Assembly (NCBI GenBank): GCA_023489485.1
Contig: JAMDCU010000025.1
Span: 1 to 34,677 of the forward strand
Source of the DNA: Chloroflexota bacterium
GTDB taxonomy: Bacteria; Chloroflexota; Anaerolineae; UBA4142
DNA length: 34,677 nt
Direction of reading: 5' to 3'
A program made the translations under genes and the position numbers. Every line of letters starts with the position of its first letter. The first letter of the stretch is position 1. Under the pieces are notes generated by a model. That model was not told where the DNA came from, searched no databases, and was given only the letters and a program-made list of their open reading frames with translations. This document shows, piece by piece, positions 15,648 through 23,623 of the stretch.

Positions 15648-17354
15648 GTGCATCCCTCGGCATCGAACAATCACGGGCGCGAGGGCCAAGCCTCGCACTC
15701 ACTCGCTCGCTCCGCCGTCCTCCTTTATTGGCTCGCCCTCCTCGCCTCGGCTTGCGCGCCCATCCCCAAGCGGGTGGTCCTCGTGGTGGACGGCCAGCGC
15801 CGCGTCGTGGATACAGAGGCCGTCACGGTGGACCAAGTCCTGCAGGAGCAGCAAGTTGTCCTCGGCGACAATGACCGCGTCGATCCTCCCCTCTATGCCG
15901 AATTGGCCCGCAGCCAGACGGTCACCGTCACCCGAGTGCAGGTCAAAACTGAAAAGGTTCAGCAAGCCATCCCCTTTGAGCGTACGTTGATCCGGAGTGC
16001 AGGTCAAAACTGAAAAGGTTCAGCAAGCCATCCCCTTTGAGCGTACGTTGATCCGGGATGAATCCTACCCCGAGGGCCGCATGCGCGTGGTGCAATTAGG
16101 CGAGAACGGGACGATCCAAATCGTGTACACGATCACGATTGAAAACGGTCAGCAAGTGTCGCGCCGCGAAACCGGCCGCCAGATTGTCCTTCAGCCCAAG
16201 GACGAGATTCTCGCGATCGGGACGCAGGGGAGCCTGCCGAGCATTCCCGTCGCCGGGATGGTGACGTACCTCGCCAATGAAAATGCATGGGTGATGCGCA
16301 ATGACAGCAGCGACAAGCGTCCCCTTACCACGACGGGCGATCTCGACGGACGCGTTTTTTCGCTTTCCGCGGACGGCCGGTACCTCCTCTATTCCCGTGC
16401 GGGCGCTGAGAACTCGACGGTGCTCAATAGCGTTTGGCTCGTGGATACGCTCGTCAACGACCCGCCGCGCCAGCTGCCGCTGCAGGATGTGCTGTATGCC
16501 GAGTTGTCCGGCGACGCGCGGACGGTTAGACGGCCGCGGCGCCCGGGTGGAAGGCAAACAATGATCTCTGGAAGGCGACTCTCGTGCTCTCCAATCCCGG
16601 CTCCGGCCAGGGTACCGCCGAGCTGTTGGAAGCGAAACGGCTGTGGGATGCCAGTCAGCCCGCGCCGTATAGTTGGTGGGGGCCGCACCTGGAGCTCTCC
16701 CCGGATGGCCGGGCCATAGCCTACGCCCTGACAAATGAAATCGGATTTTCCGAGATTTCCGCTTCTTCCCTCGTGAATCTGCCTTTGCCCCGGGCCGCCT
16801 TCAAGTATTTCGCCCCCTTTTTGGCGCCAGGGGACTGGGTTTGGGAACCGCCGGTGTCCTGGTCGCCGGATAGTCGCTTTGTCGTCACCGTCGTCCACGC
16901 CGCGGTCGACCCGCCGAATGTCGCGAACGATAATCCGCTTTTTCAAGTGTGGGCATTTGCGCGGGACGGTACGGTCGCGGCGCCGCTCGCCCGACAGGCA
17001 GGGATGTGGGCTGCGCCCGTCTGGTCGCCTGTCGACGCCAAAGGCGAAAGCAACATCGCGTATGGTGTTGCCCTTTCGCCGAGCGACAGCGAGCACAGTC
17101 TGTATGCCCTGTACGTGATGAACCGCGACGGCGGGAACAAGCGTCAGATTTTCCCCGAGAGTGGCGAGGCAGGCCTGCCTCTTGTCCAGGTCGCCTGGTC
17201 GCCGGATGCGAGCCAGCTCATCGTCGTGCGGGACGGAGACTTGTGGCTCTATGATATGGCGAGCATGGGCTGGTCTCAACTGACGGCGACAGGGGATGCG
17301 TCGCTGCCACACTGGGTGAAGAGTCAATTGATCAATGAGCCAATCGGCCAATGA
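15648..17354 (+). pseudogene. G5-domain / beta-propeller lipoprotein gene with two frame lesions
   Basis: Starts at GTG 15648. The signal peptide ends in LLASAC, a plausible lipobox. A DUF348-like segment (RVVLVVDGQRRVV...TVDQVL) and a G5 domain (VQVKTEKVQQAIPFERTLIRDESY...VYTITIENGQQVSRRE) follow. The rest (from ~16250) is a TolB/WD40-like beta-propeller with repeats such as LSADGRYLLYSRAG, LSPDGRAIAYALT and WSPDSRFVVTV. A perfect 61-bp tandem duplication (15934-16055) shifts the frame. A second break at about 16527/16528 looks like a small deletion, because the frame resumes as TAAAPGWKANNDLWKATL with the expected AYS-type strand missing. It is probably a surface protein of the cell-wall or glycan machinery. 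As written it is not translatable in one frame. Confidence 0.75.
15934..16055. repeat. Perfect 61-bp tandem duplication in the G5-domain gene (frameshift)
   Basis: Identical copies at 15934-15994 and 15995-16055. 61 is not a multiple of three, so the G5 domain is interrupted; deleting one copy restores the frame. Confidence 0.96.
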
Positions 17355-17369
17355 GCCAGTGAGCCAATG
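17332..17369. repeat. Imperfect 8-bp repeats supplying adjacent stop and start codons
   Basis: Units CAATGAGC, CAATCGGC, CAATGAGC, CAGTGAGC, CAATGAAA run in tandem. The propeller gene stops at a TGA inside one unit (17352-17354) and the next gene starts at the ATG of the last unit (17367). No Shine-Dalgarno is left between them. The motif is the reverse complement of the one at 6229-6260. Confidence 0.65.
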
Positions 17370-20225
17370 AAACGCCTTCGCGCGCTCTTTGTTCTCTCCA
17401 TATGCTTGCTCGTCTTGGCCGTCGTCGGGGTGGTCGGTTTTTCCGACGTCCGGGATGAGCAGGAGCAGACGCGCGGCGTGACCTACGCGGCTGGCGAGCC
17501 GGGGCGCCCGCCCGCGGCGCTCGGATTGAATGCGGCGCTCGAGCAGTACTCGGATGCCGATCTCGACCGCGCCCTCCAGATGATTCACGATAGCGGCTCT
17601 CAGTGGGTCCGCCAGCATTTTTATTGGACTCAGTGGGTCCGCCAGCATTTTTATTGGAACGATATCGAGCCACAGCCGGGAGTTTTCCGGTGGGACACGG
17701 CGGACCGCATCGTGGCGCGCGTGAGTGCGCACGGCTTGCACCTGCTCGCCGTCCTCGACACCTCTCCTGCTTGGGCGCGCGCCCCCGGCGATCAGGATGT
17801 GACGACGGCCCCTCCTGCGCATGTGGAGGATTACGCTCGTTTCGTTTCCGAGTTCGTCAGGCGTTACGGAGAACAGATCCAGTACGTGCAGATTTGGGAC
17901 AATCCGAATATCCACCCGTTCTGGGGCAAGCGTGTGGCGAATCCCCTGGAATACACGGCCCTCTTGCGGGCGGCGGCTGTGGCCGCGCGGTCGGCGGATC
18001 CGAACATTCGGATCGTTTCGGCAGGGCTCGCGCCGAACGGGGAAAAGATTCGGGGCCATCCCGATTACTCGGACATCCTTTTCCTACGCGAGATGTACGA
18101 TGCCGGGGCCCGCGACTATTTTGACGTTCTGGGCGCAAAACCGTATGGGATGTGGAGCGGGCCGGAGGACCGGCGTGTCTCGCCGGACGTTTTCAATTTC
18201 TCGCGTGTCCTGTTGCTGCGCGACGAGATGCTGGCGCACGGGGATGCGGCGAAACCCGTCTGGGCAGTGGAGTTCGGCTGGAACGCCTTGCCGGCCGGTT
18301 GGGAGGGCGCGGCATCTCCCTGGGGCACCGACACGGAGCAGGTACAGAGCGATCGGCTCGCGGGCGCCATCCGGCGGGCTAAAAGCGAATGGCCGTGGAT
18401 GACAGTCCTGCTTGCACAGGATTTCCAACCGAACGCTCCGGCCAGCGACCCGCTGTGGGGTTTTGCTTTCGTAGACCGCAATTGGCAGCCTCGCCTCTTC
18501 TACCGGACGCTGGCGAGCGCAAGCGACGAGCCCGTGCAGCCCGCGACCTTTGATTTTGTGCGCTGGTACATGACGCTCGGCGCGCTGGCGCTGGTTGCGC
18601 TCGGAGCCGTCTGGCGTGGAACGGTCGCGGCATTTGAGATTCCGTGGGGCGCTGCCTGGGAGGCGCTTGAGACCCTTTTTGCCAGGCTGCCCGACCGAGC
18701 GCAATTTGCGTTCCTCGCGCTTGGCGTCATTGCTTTTTACTACTCGCCGAACACGGCGCTCAATCTCGCGCTCCTCGTCCCCATCTTTTTGCTCTCCGCC
18801 CTGCGGCTGGATTATGCGCTGGCGATCACCATATTCACAATTCCGTTCTATCTGTTGCCCAAGAATCTCGTCGGGACGATGCAGTTTTCGCTCGTCGAGA
18901 TTCTGGCGCTCGTGTCGGTCGCCGCGTGGGCGCTTCGCACGGGCATGCGCTGGGAAGCAAGAGACAGTAGGCACCCCGCAAAAAACGCGGGGTCTCCGCT
19001 TCGCTCCGAGAAAGCAGAAGGCAGGAGGCAGCGGGCAGAAGGCAGTGAGCGGTTCCGAGGACACGCCGGGCCATGGGAACGGGCACAATCCGCAATCGCC
19101 CCGATCCATGAGATGGCGGCCAATCTCAAATCTGTCGACTGGGCGGTGGTGTTTTTCGTTCTCGTCGGAGCGATGTCGGTCAAGTTCGCGGCGAACTTTG
19201 GGGTCGCGAATCGCGAGTGGCGCGTGATTGTGATCGAGCCCGCGCTCCTGTATGCGCTCGTGCGCGGAGGGGGATTGAATGCGCGTGGGCTGCGTAGGCT
19301 CGTGGACGCTCTGATCCTTTCGGGCGTCGCGGTTGCGTGCATCGGGCTTTACCAGTATTTTCTGACCGACTATGTTATCGTGGGCGAAGGGGTGCGGAGG
19401 GTGCTGGCCGTGTATGGCTCGCCGAACAACCTCGCGCTCTATTTCGATCGGACGCTGCCTCTCGCGATCGCGCTCGCCCTCCCGTTGGGAGTACGGATGA
19501 GCCGGCGGCGGCGTGTGCTCTACTCGCTCGCCGCGCTCCCGATGGGCATCTGCCTGTACCTTACCTGGTCGCGCGGGGCGTGGCTGCTGGGACTACCTGC
19601 CGGCCTCTTGGTCATTGCCCTCTTGAGTGGTCGCCGCGTGCGGCTGGCGGTCGCCGCGCTTATCGTCGTCGCGATCATCGTGCTCGTCCCCTTTCTCCGC
19701 ACGGAGCGAGGTCAGTCGCTTTTTCAGCAGGGCACAGGGACGGGCTTCTTCCGGGTGAGCGTTTGGAAATCGGGGCTCGCGATGATTCGCGATTATCCGC
19801 TGACGGGCGTGGGACTGGACAACTTTCTGTACAAGTACCCGGAGTATATGCAGCCGGACGCATGGCGGGAGCCCAACCTTTCTCACCCGCACAACATCAT
19901 TCTCGACTTTTGGGTCCGCCTGGGGATTCTGGGGTTGGTCGCCCTGGTCTGGATCGTGGGAGAGTTTTACCGGCGCGGCCTGCGTGTCTTTTCGTCCCAC
20001 CGCGACGATCCGGGCCGTTCCTACGCACGGGCCCTCGCCGTTGGATTGATGGCAAGCATGACGGCGGCGCTCGCGCATGGAATGATCGACGCGGCCTATT
20101 TCTATGTCGACCTAGCTTTTGTGTTCATGCTCGAGCTGGCCCTCGTCGTGAATCTCGATCGGGCGGACGCCGCAAGCGGAGGCTTACAGGTTCCGGCTTC
20201 AGGGTTCGAGGAAGTTGATCTTTGA
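17367..20225 (+). CDS. Glycosidase-like domain fused to O-antigen ligase/Wzy-type membrane polymerase
   Basis: 952 residues. After a membrane anchor (~5-25) comes a clan-A (beta/alpha)8 glycosidase-like domain (~50-400). It has VQIWDNPNIHPFWG where the catalytic acid/base motif is normally WNEPN, and WAVEFGW carrying the expected nucleophile Glu. The acid/base Glu appears replaced by Asn, so hydrolysis is doubtful. From ~410 the protein is a polytopic membrane domain with Wzy_C/O-antigen ligase features (SPNNLALYF, YLTWSRGAWLLG, YPLTGVGLDNFLYKYPEY, HPHNIILDFWVRLG). A 30-bp in-frame duplication repeats ten residues (~78-97). A repeat-derived stretch (~530-560) lies in a cytoplasmic loop. It probably polymerises or transfers glycans at the outer membrane face while the extracytoplasmic domain binds sugar. 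Confidence 0.85.
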   Translation: MKRLRALFVLSICLLVLAVVGVVGFSDVRDEQEQTRGVTYAAGEPGRPPAALGLNAALEQYSDADLDRALQMIHDSGSQWVRQHFYWTQWVRQHFYWNDIEPQPGVFRWDTADRIVARVSAHGLHLLAVLDTSPAWARAPGDQDVTTAPPAHVEDYARFVSEFVRRYGEQIQYVQIWDNPNIHPFWGKRVANPLEYTALLRAAAVAARSADPNIRIVSAGLAPNGEKIRGHPDYSDILFLREMYDAGARDYFDVLGAKPYGMWSGPEDRRVSPDVFNFSRVLLLRDEMLAHGDAAKPVWAVEFGWNALPAGWEGAASPWGTDTEQVQSDRLAGAIRRAKSEWPWMTVLLAQDFQPNAPASDPLWGFAFVDRNWQPRLFYRTLASASDEPVQPATFDFVRWYMTLGALALVALGAVWRGTVAAFEIPWGAAWEALETLFARLPDRAQFAFLALGVIAFYYSPNTALNLALLVPIFLLSALRLDYALAITIFTIPFYLLPKNLVGTMQFSLVEILALVSVAAWALRTGMRWEARDSRHPAKNAGSPLRSEKAEGRRQRAEGSERFRGHAGPWERAQSAIAPIHEMAANLKSVDWAVVFFVLVGAMSVKFAANFGVANREWRVIVIEPALLYALVRGGGLNARGLRRLVDALILSGVAVACIGLYQYFLTDYVIVGEGVRRVLAVYGSPNNLALYFDRTLPLAIALALPLGVRMSRRRRVLYSLAALPMGICLYLTWSRGAWLLGLPAGLLVIALLSGRRVRLAVAALIVVAIIVLVPFLRTERGQSLFQQGTGTGFFRVSVWKSGLAMIRDYPLTGVGLDNFLYKYPEYMQPDAWREPNLSHPHNIILDFWVRLGILGLVALVWIVGEFYRRGLRVFSSHRDDPGRSYARALAVGLMASMTAALAHGMIDAAYFYVDLAFVFMLELALVVNLDRADAASGGLQVPASGFEEVDL
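17599..17658. repeat. Perfect 30-bp tandem duplication in the glycosidase-like domain (in frame)
   Basis: Identical copies at 17599-17628 and 17629-17658. QWVRQHFYW is repeated, adding ten residues early in the barrel. Confidence 0.95.
18974..19051. repeat. Hairpin plus 7-bp repeat block inside the Wzy coding sequence
   Basis: CCCCGC/GCGGGG hairpin at 18974-18992, then 7-bp units (GCAGAAG, GCAGGAG, GCAGCGG, GCAGAAG, GCAGTGA) at about 19014-19051. It encodes a low-complexity charged loop (AEGRRQRAEGSERF) between membrane segments, unlike the surrounding protein. Confidence 0.6.
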
Positions 20226-20245
20226 ACTCGGAACCTTGAACCCTC

Positions 20246-20445
20246 CATATAGCCCGCGTCGTCTGCGGGCACGTCGAACCCCTGTATCCAGAAATGCGAG
20301 TCAATGTTGTGTGCGCGCGTCAGGCGGACGATCTTGTCTAGATTTGCCCCGCAAAAGCTGGTCCACCGGTCCCGAGTCACCGGAGTCGGATTAGATTTGG
20401 CGAAAGGAGGGATCGGTGGCGAGTCGCCGGAGGTCATAGACCCCG
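20246..20445 (-). pseudogene. Possible decayed gene fragment in the Wzy-UXS gap
   Basis: In the 387-bp gap (20226-20612) the minus strand encodes a protein-like stretch in one frame (TRDRWTSFCGANLDKIVRL, then NIDSHFWIQGFDVPADD). Just upstream in another frame is GVYDLRRLATDPSFRQI ending at a stop. Neither has a start, ribosome binding site or continuation. I read it as a possible remnant of a lost gene with a frameshift, but I do not recognise the family and a chance open frame is possible. The rest of the gap holds a GC hairpin and the UXS promoter. Confidence 0.28.
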
Positions 20446-20462
20446 CGCTCCCCGGCGGGGGC
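20441..20462. repeat. GC-rich hairpin element
   Basis: CCCCG and CGGGG arms around a short GC loop. It resembles the elements at 6183-6209, 6727-6750 and 18974-18992 but lacks their A/T-rich loop. Confidence 0.4.
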
Positions 20463-20546
20463 GAGTTAGCGCTGCGGTGCTGCAATTTCAATCGTCCAGA
20501 GGCCGTCCCATTAAATGCTGACGCTCACCCGGCGTGGCTATAGCAA

Positions 20547-20575
20547 TTGACTCCCCGCCCGAACTCATTTATACT
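20547..20575 (+). promoter_or_regulatory. sigma70-type promoter of the UDP-xylose synthase operon
   Basis: TTGACT (20547-20552), exact 17-bp spacer, TATACT (20570-20575). Both boxes are 5/6 consensus. The predicted leader is ~30 nt, including the AAGGA ribosome binding site ahead of ATG 20613. Confidence 0.8.
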
Positions 20576-20612
20576 GGGCCCAGATTCATCGCTTGTGGAA
20601 GGATAAACACCG

Positions 20613-21557
20613 ATGAGAATTCTTGTGACCGGCGGCGCGGGCTTTATCGGCTCGCACCTGTGTGATTATTTCCTCCAGCGCGGCGATGAGGTTATCGCGA
20701 TTGATAATTTCATCACCGGCAGCCCCGACAACATCGCCCATTTAAAAGACAACCCCCACTTTCACTTTATCCGGCAGGACGTGACCGATCACTTGCGCAT
20801 CGAAGGCTATCTCGACGCCGTCTTGCACTTTGCCTCCCCCGCCAGCCCCGTCTCCTACATCGCCTACCCGATTCAGACGCTCAAGGTCGGCGCTTTGGGC
20901 ACTCACAAGGCGTGCGGGTTGGCCCGCGCCAAAAGCGCGCGCTTTCTCCTCGCCTCGACGTCCGAGGTGTACGGCGACCCGCTCGTGTCTCCCCAGTCGG
21001 AAAGCTACTGGGGGAATGTCAACCCGATCGGCCCGCGCGGCGTTTACGACGAAGCCAAGCGCTTTGCAGAAGCGATGACCCTCGCCTATCATCGCGCCCA
21101 TAATCTCGATACTCGCATCGTGCGGATCTTTAACACCTACGGTCCGCGCAACGCGCTGGACGACGGGCGCGTCGTCCCCAACTTGATCGGGCAGGCCCTC
21201 CGAGGGGAGCCTCTGACCGTGCACGGCAGCGGGACTCAGACGCGCTCGTTCTGCTACGTCTCGGACCTCGTCGAAGGGATTGCCCGCTTGCTCGCCTCAA
21301 ACGAGACGATGCCGGTCAATATCGGCAACCCGAATGAAATCACGATCCTCACGTTCGCGGACAAGATCAATGCCTTGACCGGCAACAAGGCCGGCATTGT
21401 GTTTCGTCCGCGGCCGGTCGACGACCCGAACCGGCGCTGCCCCGATATCACGCGAGCGCGGAGCATTCTGGGTTGGGAGCCTCAAGTCGGCCTCGACGAA
21501 GGGTTGGAAAAGACGATCTCGTATTTTGCGGAGCGCCTCAAAGCGAAAGTAAGATGA
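20613..21557 (+). CDS. UDP-glucuronate decarboxylase (UDP-xylose synthase), SDR family
   Basis: 314 residues. The NAD-binding GGAGFIGSH motif is at the N-terminus (7-15). The UXS-type signature [26 protein letters not shown] follows, as do [31 protein letters not shown] (catalytic Tyr and Lys) and [18 protein letters not shown]. The family converts UDP-glucuronate to UDP-xylose (via a 4-keto intermediate) in the cytoplasm. Its substrate would come from the UDP-glucose dehydrogenase at 33.6 kb. It is the first gene after its own promoter and overlaps the next gene by ATGA. Confidence 0.9.
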   Translation: MRILVTGGAGFIGSHLCDYFLQRGDEVIAIDNFITGSPDNIAHLKDNPHFHFIRQDVTDHLRIEGYLDAVLHFASPASPVSYIAYPIQTLKVGALGTHKACGLARAKSARFLLASTSEVYGDPLVSPQSESYWGNVNPIGPRGVYDEAKRFAEAMTLAYHRAHNLDTRIVRIFNTYGPRNALDDGRVVPNLIGQALRGEPLTVHGSGTQTRSFCYVSDLVEGIARLLASNETMPVNIGNPNEITILTFADKINALTGNKAGIVFRPRPVDDPNRRCPDITRARSILGWEPQVGLDEGLEKTISYFAERLKAKVR

Positions 21558-23029
21558 TCCAGGTCGAGCGCCTGCGGCAGAACACGTTCCTCGTATGGCT
21601 CGCTCCGACGCTCGCGCTGATCGCGGGCGCGTTGATTCTCCTCCCCCTCACGAGCGCCCTCGCCGTCGTCGGCGGCGCCTTGGCCCTTTTGGCGCTCTTG
21701 CGCTGGCCGGAACTCGCGCTCTATCTCTTGATCTTCGCGGTCCCCTACGGATCGTGGTTCCCCATTCCGGTGAGCGTGGGCAATCTTACCGCGGTCGATT
21801 TCTGCGTCGCGCTCGTGCTCGCGTTGTGGGTCGCGCGGATGATTGTCAAGGACCGCGCCATCGTCATCCGGTGGCCTCCCCTCACCGGGCCGTTCGCGCT
21901 CTTGCTCTTCGCGGCCTTGCTCTCCACCACGGTGGCTCTCTCGCTCCAGTACGCCGCCAAAGAGATCGTAAAGTGGATCGAGATGCTCGCGATGTATGTC
22001 TATGTAGCGAATACGCTCGACGAACAAAAACTCCGGCGAGTGCTGACGGCCTTGTTCGTGGCAGGAGCATCGGAAGCGGCGATTGGGATTTATCAGTTTC
22101 TTTTCCACGTGGGGCCTGAAGGATTCACCCTGTTTGGCCGCTTTATGCGCGCGTTTGGCACGTTTGAACAGCCGAATCCGTATGCCGGCTATCTGGAGCT
22201 CATTATTCCAGTGGCGCTGGGAGTTCTGATTGGGTTTCTGCGAGCCGGCGCTGGGTTTCGAGCTCGCGGATCCGGGTCACAAGAGGTGGGTTTGTCGTTC
22301 TATACTTTGGCGATTCGACTCGCGCCCGCCCTCCTGGCGGCGGCGTCGCTCGCTCTGATGCTTGCCGCATTGCTCATGAGTTGGTCGCGCGGAGCATGGC
22401 TGGGGGCGGCCGGTGCGCTCGTCGTCGTCGTGGTCCTGCAAGGCCGGCGAGCGTTGGTTCTGGCCGGAGGCGCCGCGGGCCTACTCGCGATCGTCGTCTT
22501 GCTCAGCAATCTGAACATCATCCCCTCCGAGATCGCCGCACGCTTTAGCGGTGTCGAAGATTATTTCACCGTCTTTGACGTGCGCGGGGTCAAGGTGGAT
22601 GATTCGAATTATGCCGTCGTGGAACGGATGGCGCATTGGCAGGCGGCCCTGGAAATGTTTGCCGACCACCCCGTGCTCGGCGTCGGCATTGGCAATTACG
22701 CGCTGGCCTATCCGGTGTACGCGCTCCCGGGCTGGAGCGACCCGCTCGGCCATGCGCACAATTACTATTTGAACATCGCGGCGGAAGCGGGTCTCATCGG
22801 ACTGTTCGCTTACGGAATCCTGTGGTTGGCGGCCTTCTGGCAGGGGTGGCGTGCCGTCTTCCGGTCCGCCCCGGCCCGGGGGCTGGCGGCCGGACTGGTC
22901 GGCGTGCTCGTCGCCCTGTCCATTCATAATGGATTCGACAATCTATTTGTGCATGGGATGTATGTGCAGGTGGGTCTCGTCCTCGGTATGACCGCCTGGT
23001 TGAGCGCCGGGCCGGCCGCGCCGTTCTAG
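21554..23029 (+). CDS. O-antigen ligase/Wzy-type polysaccharide polymerase
   Basis: 491 residues from the ATG at 21554, which overlaps the UXS stop as ATGA; an earlier in-frame ATG inside UXS is not favoured. About ten to twelve membrane helices. Wzy_C-type features are [35 protein letters not shown], a large extracytoplasmic loop (~335-425) with [18 protein letters not shown], and [17 protein letters not shown]. Members join lipid-linked repeat units or ligate glycans at the outer face of the membrane. It is the second such protein in the locus, without the glycosidase-like domain of its neighbour at 17.4 kb. The exact acceptor cannot be told. Confidence 0.88.
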   Translation: MIQVERLRQNTFLVWLAPTLALIAGALILLPLTSALAVVGGALALLALLRWPELALYLLIFAVPYGSWFPIPVSVGNLTAVDFCVALVLALWVARMIVKDRAIVIRWPPLTGPFALLLFAALLSTTVALSLQYAAKEIVKWIEMLAMYVYVANTLDEQKLRRVLTALFVAGASEAAIGIYQFLFHVGPEGFTLFGRFMRAFGTFEQPNPYAGYLELIIPVALGVLIGFLRAGAGFRARGSGSQEVGLSFYTLAIRLAPALLAAASLALMLAALLMSWSRGAWLGAAGALVVVVVLQGRRALVLAGGAAGLLAIVVLLSNLNIIPSEIAARFSGVEDYFTVFDVRGVKVDDSNYAVVERMAHWQAALEMFADHPVLGVGIGNYALAYPVYALPGWSDPLGHAHNYYLNIAAEAGLIGLFAYGILWLAAFWQGWRAVFRSAPARGLAAGLVGVLVALSIHNGFDNLFVHGMYVQVGLVLGMTAWLSAGPAAPF

Positions 23030-23055
23030 CTCGTCATCTTGCGTGGAGGTAGAGT

Positions 23056-23496
23056 TTGTCCAAATTGCTTGGGCTCGTTTCGTACAACCAAAGCGAGTTG
23101 TCGCGCTTTGCCAAGTTCGCCATCGTCGGCGGATTCGGCGCGCTGGTCGATTTCGGCGTCTTGAACTTGATGATTTTGGCTTTCAGTTGGCCCAAGTTCA
23201 TTGCGAACCTCTTTTCCGTCTCCTGTGCCATCGTGAGCAACTTTGTCTGGAATCGCTATTGGACTTTTCCGGAATCACGTGAGCGGACTTTGCACAGCCA
23301 GTTCGGGCAGTTTGCCGCCGTCAACCTCGTCGGCCTGGTGATCAATGAGGTCATCTTTCTGGGGCTGGACGCTGTCCTGTTCAGCCATCTGTTCCATCCT
23401 CCGGTCGATTATAATATGGCGAAAGCGACCGCGGTCGTGGTCGTCCTCTTTTGGAACTTTGGCGCAAACCGCCGCTGGACCTATCGCGGCATCTAG
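23056..23496 (+). CDS. GtrA-family small membrane protein
   Basis: 146 residues with four membrane helices. It has the family's opening FAKFAIVGGFGALVDFGVLNLM, the mid motif NFVWNRYWTF and the terminal FWNFGANRRWTY. GtrA proteins are thought to move or help use undecaprenyl-linked sugars during glycan modification. The start is TTG 23056, preceded by GGAGG at six bases. It lies between the Wzy polymerase and a glycosyltransferase, consistent with polysaccharide assembly. Confidence 0.9.
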   Translation: MSKLLGLVSYNQSELSRFAKFAIVGGFGALVDFGVLNLMILAFSWPKFIANLFSVSCAIVSNFVWNRYWTFPESRERTLHSQFGQFAAVNLVGLVINEVIFLGLDAVLFSHLFHPPVDYNMAKATAVVVVLFWNFGANRRWTYRGI

Positions 23497-23617
23497 TCCT
23501 ATAGTCAGGTAGTTGCCTAGTTGGATCGTTGTATAGTTCGAGTGTTCATTGGTCAGGTGGTTGCGCGTCGAACCGCTGTGCCGCCCGACTATGAAACTAT
23601 GGAACTATCCAACCAAC
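23495..23617. repeat. Inverted pair of imperfect 8-bp repeat arrays before a GT4 gene
   Basis: The left array has units GGTAGTTG, CCTAGTTG, GATCGTTG, TATAGTTC, GAGTGTTC (23506-23563). The right array has the opposite orientation, with ACTATGAA, ACTATGGA, ACTATCCA (23588-23617). Same family and layout as at 12496-12637. Confidence 0.65.
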
Positions 23618-23623
23618 ATTCCC

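Noticed and set aside
16389-18059. 556-codon open frame on the minus strand
   Set aside because: Antisense to the propeller and Wzy-fusion genes; Arg/Pro-rich composition with no recognisable domain. It is a by-product of high-GC codon use.
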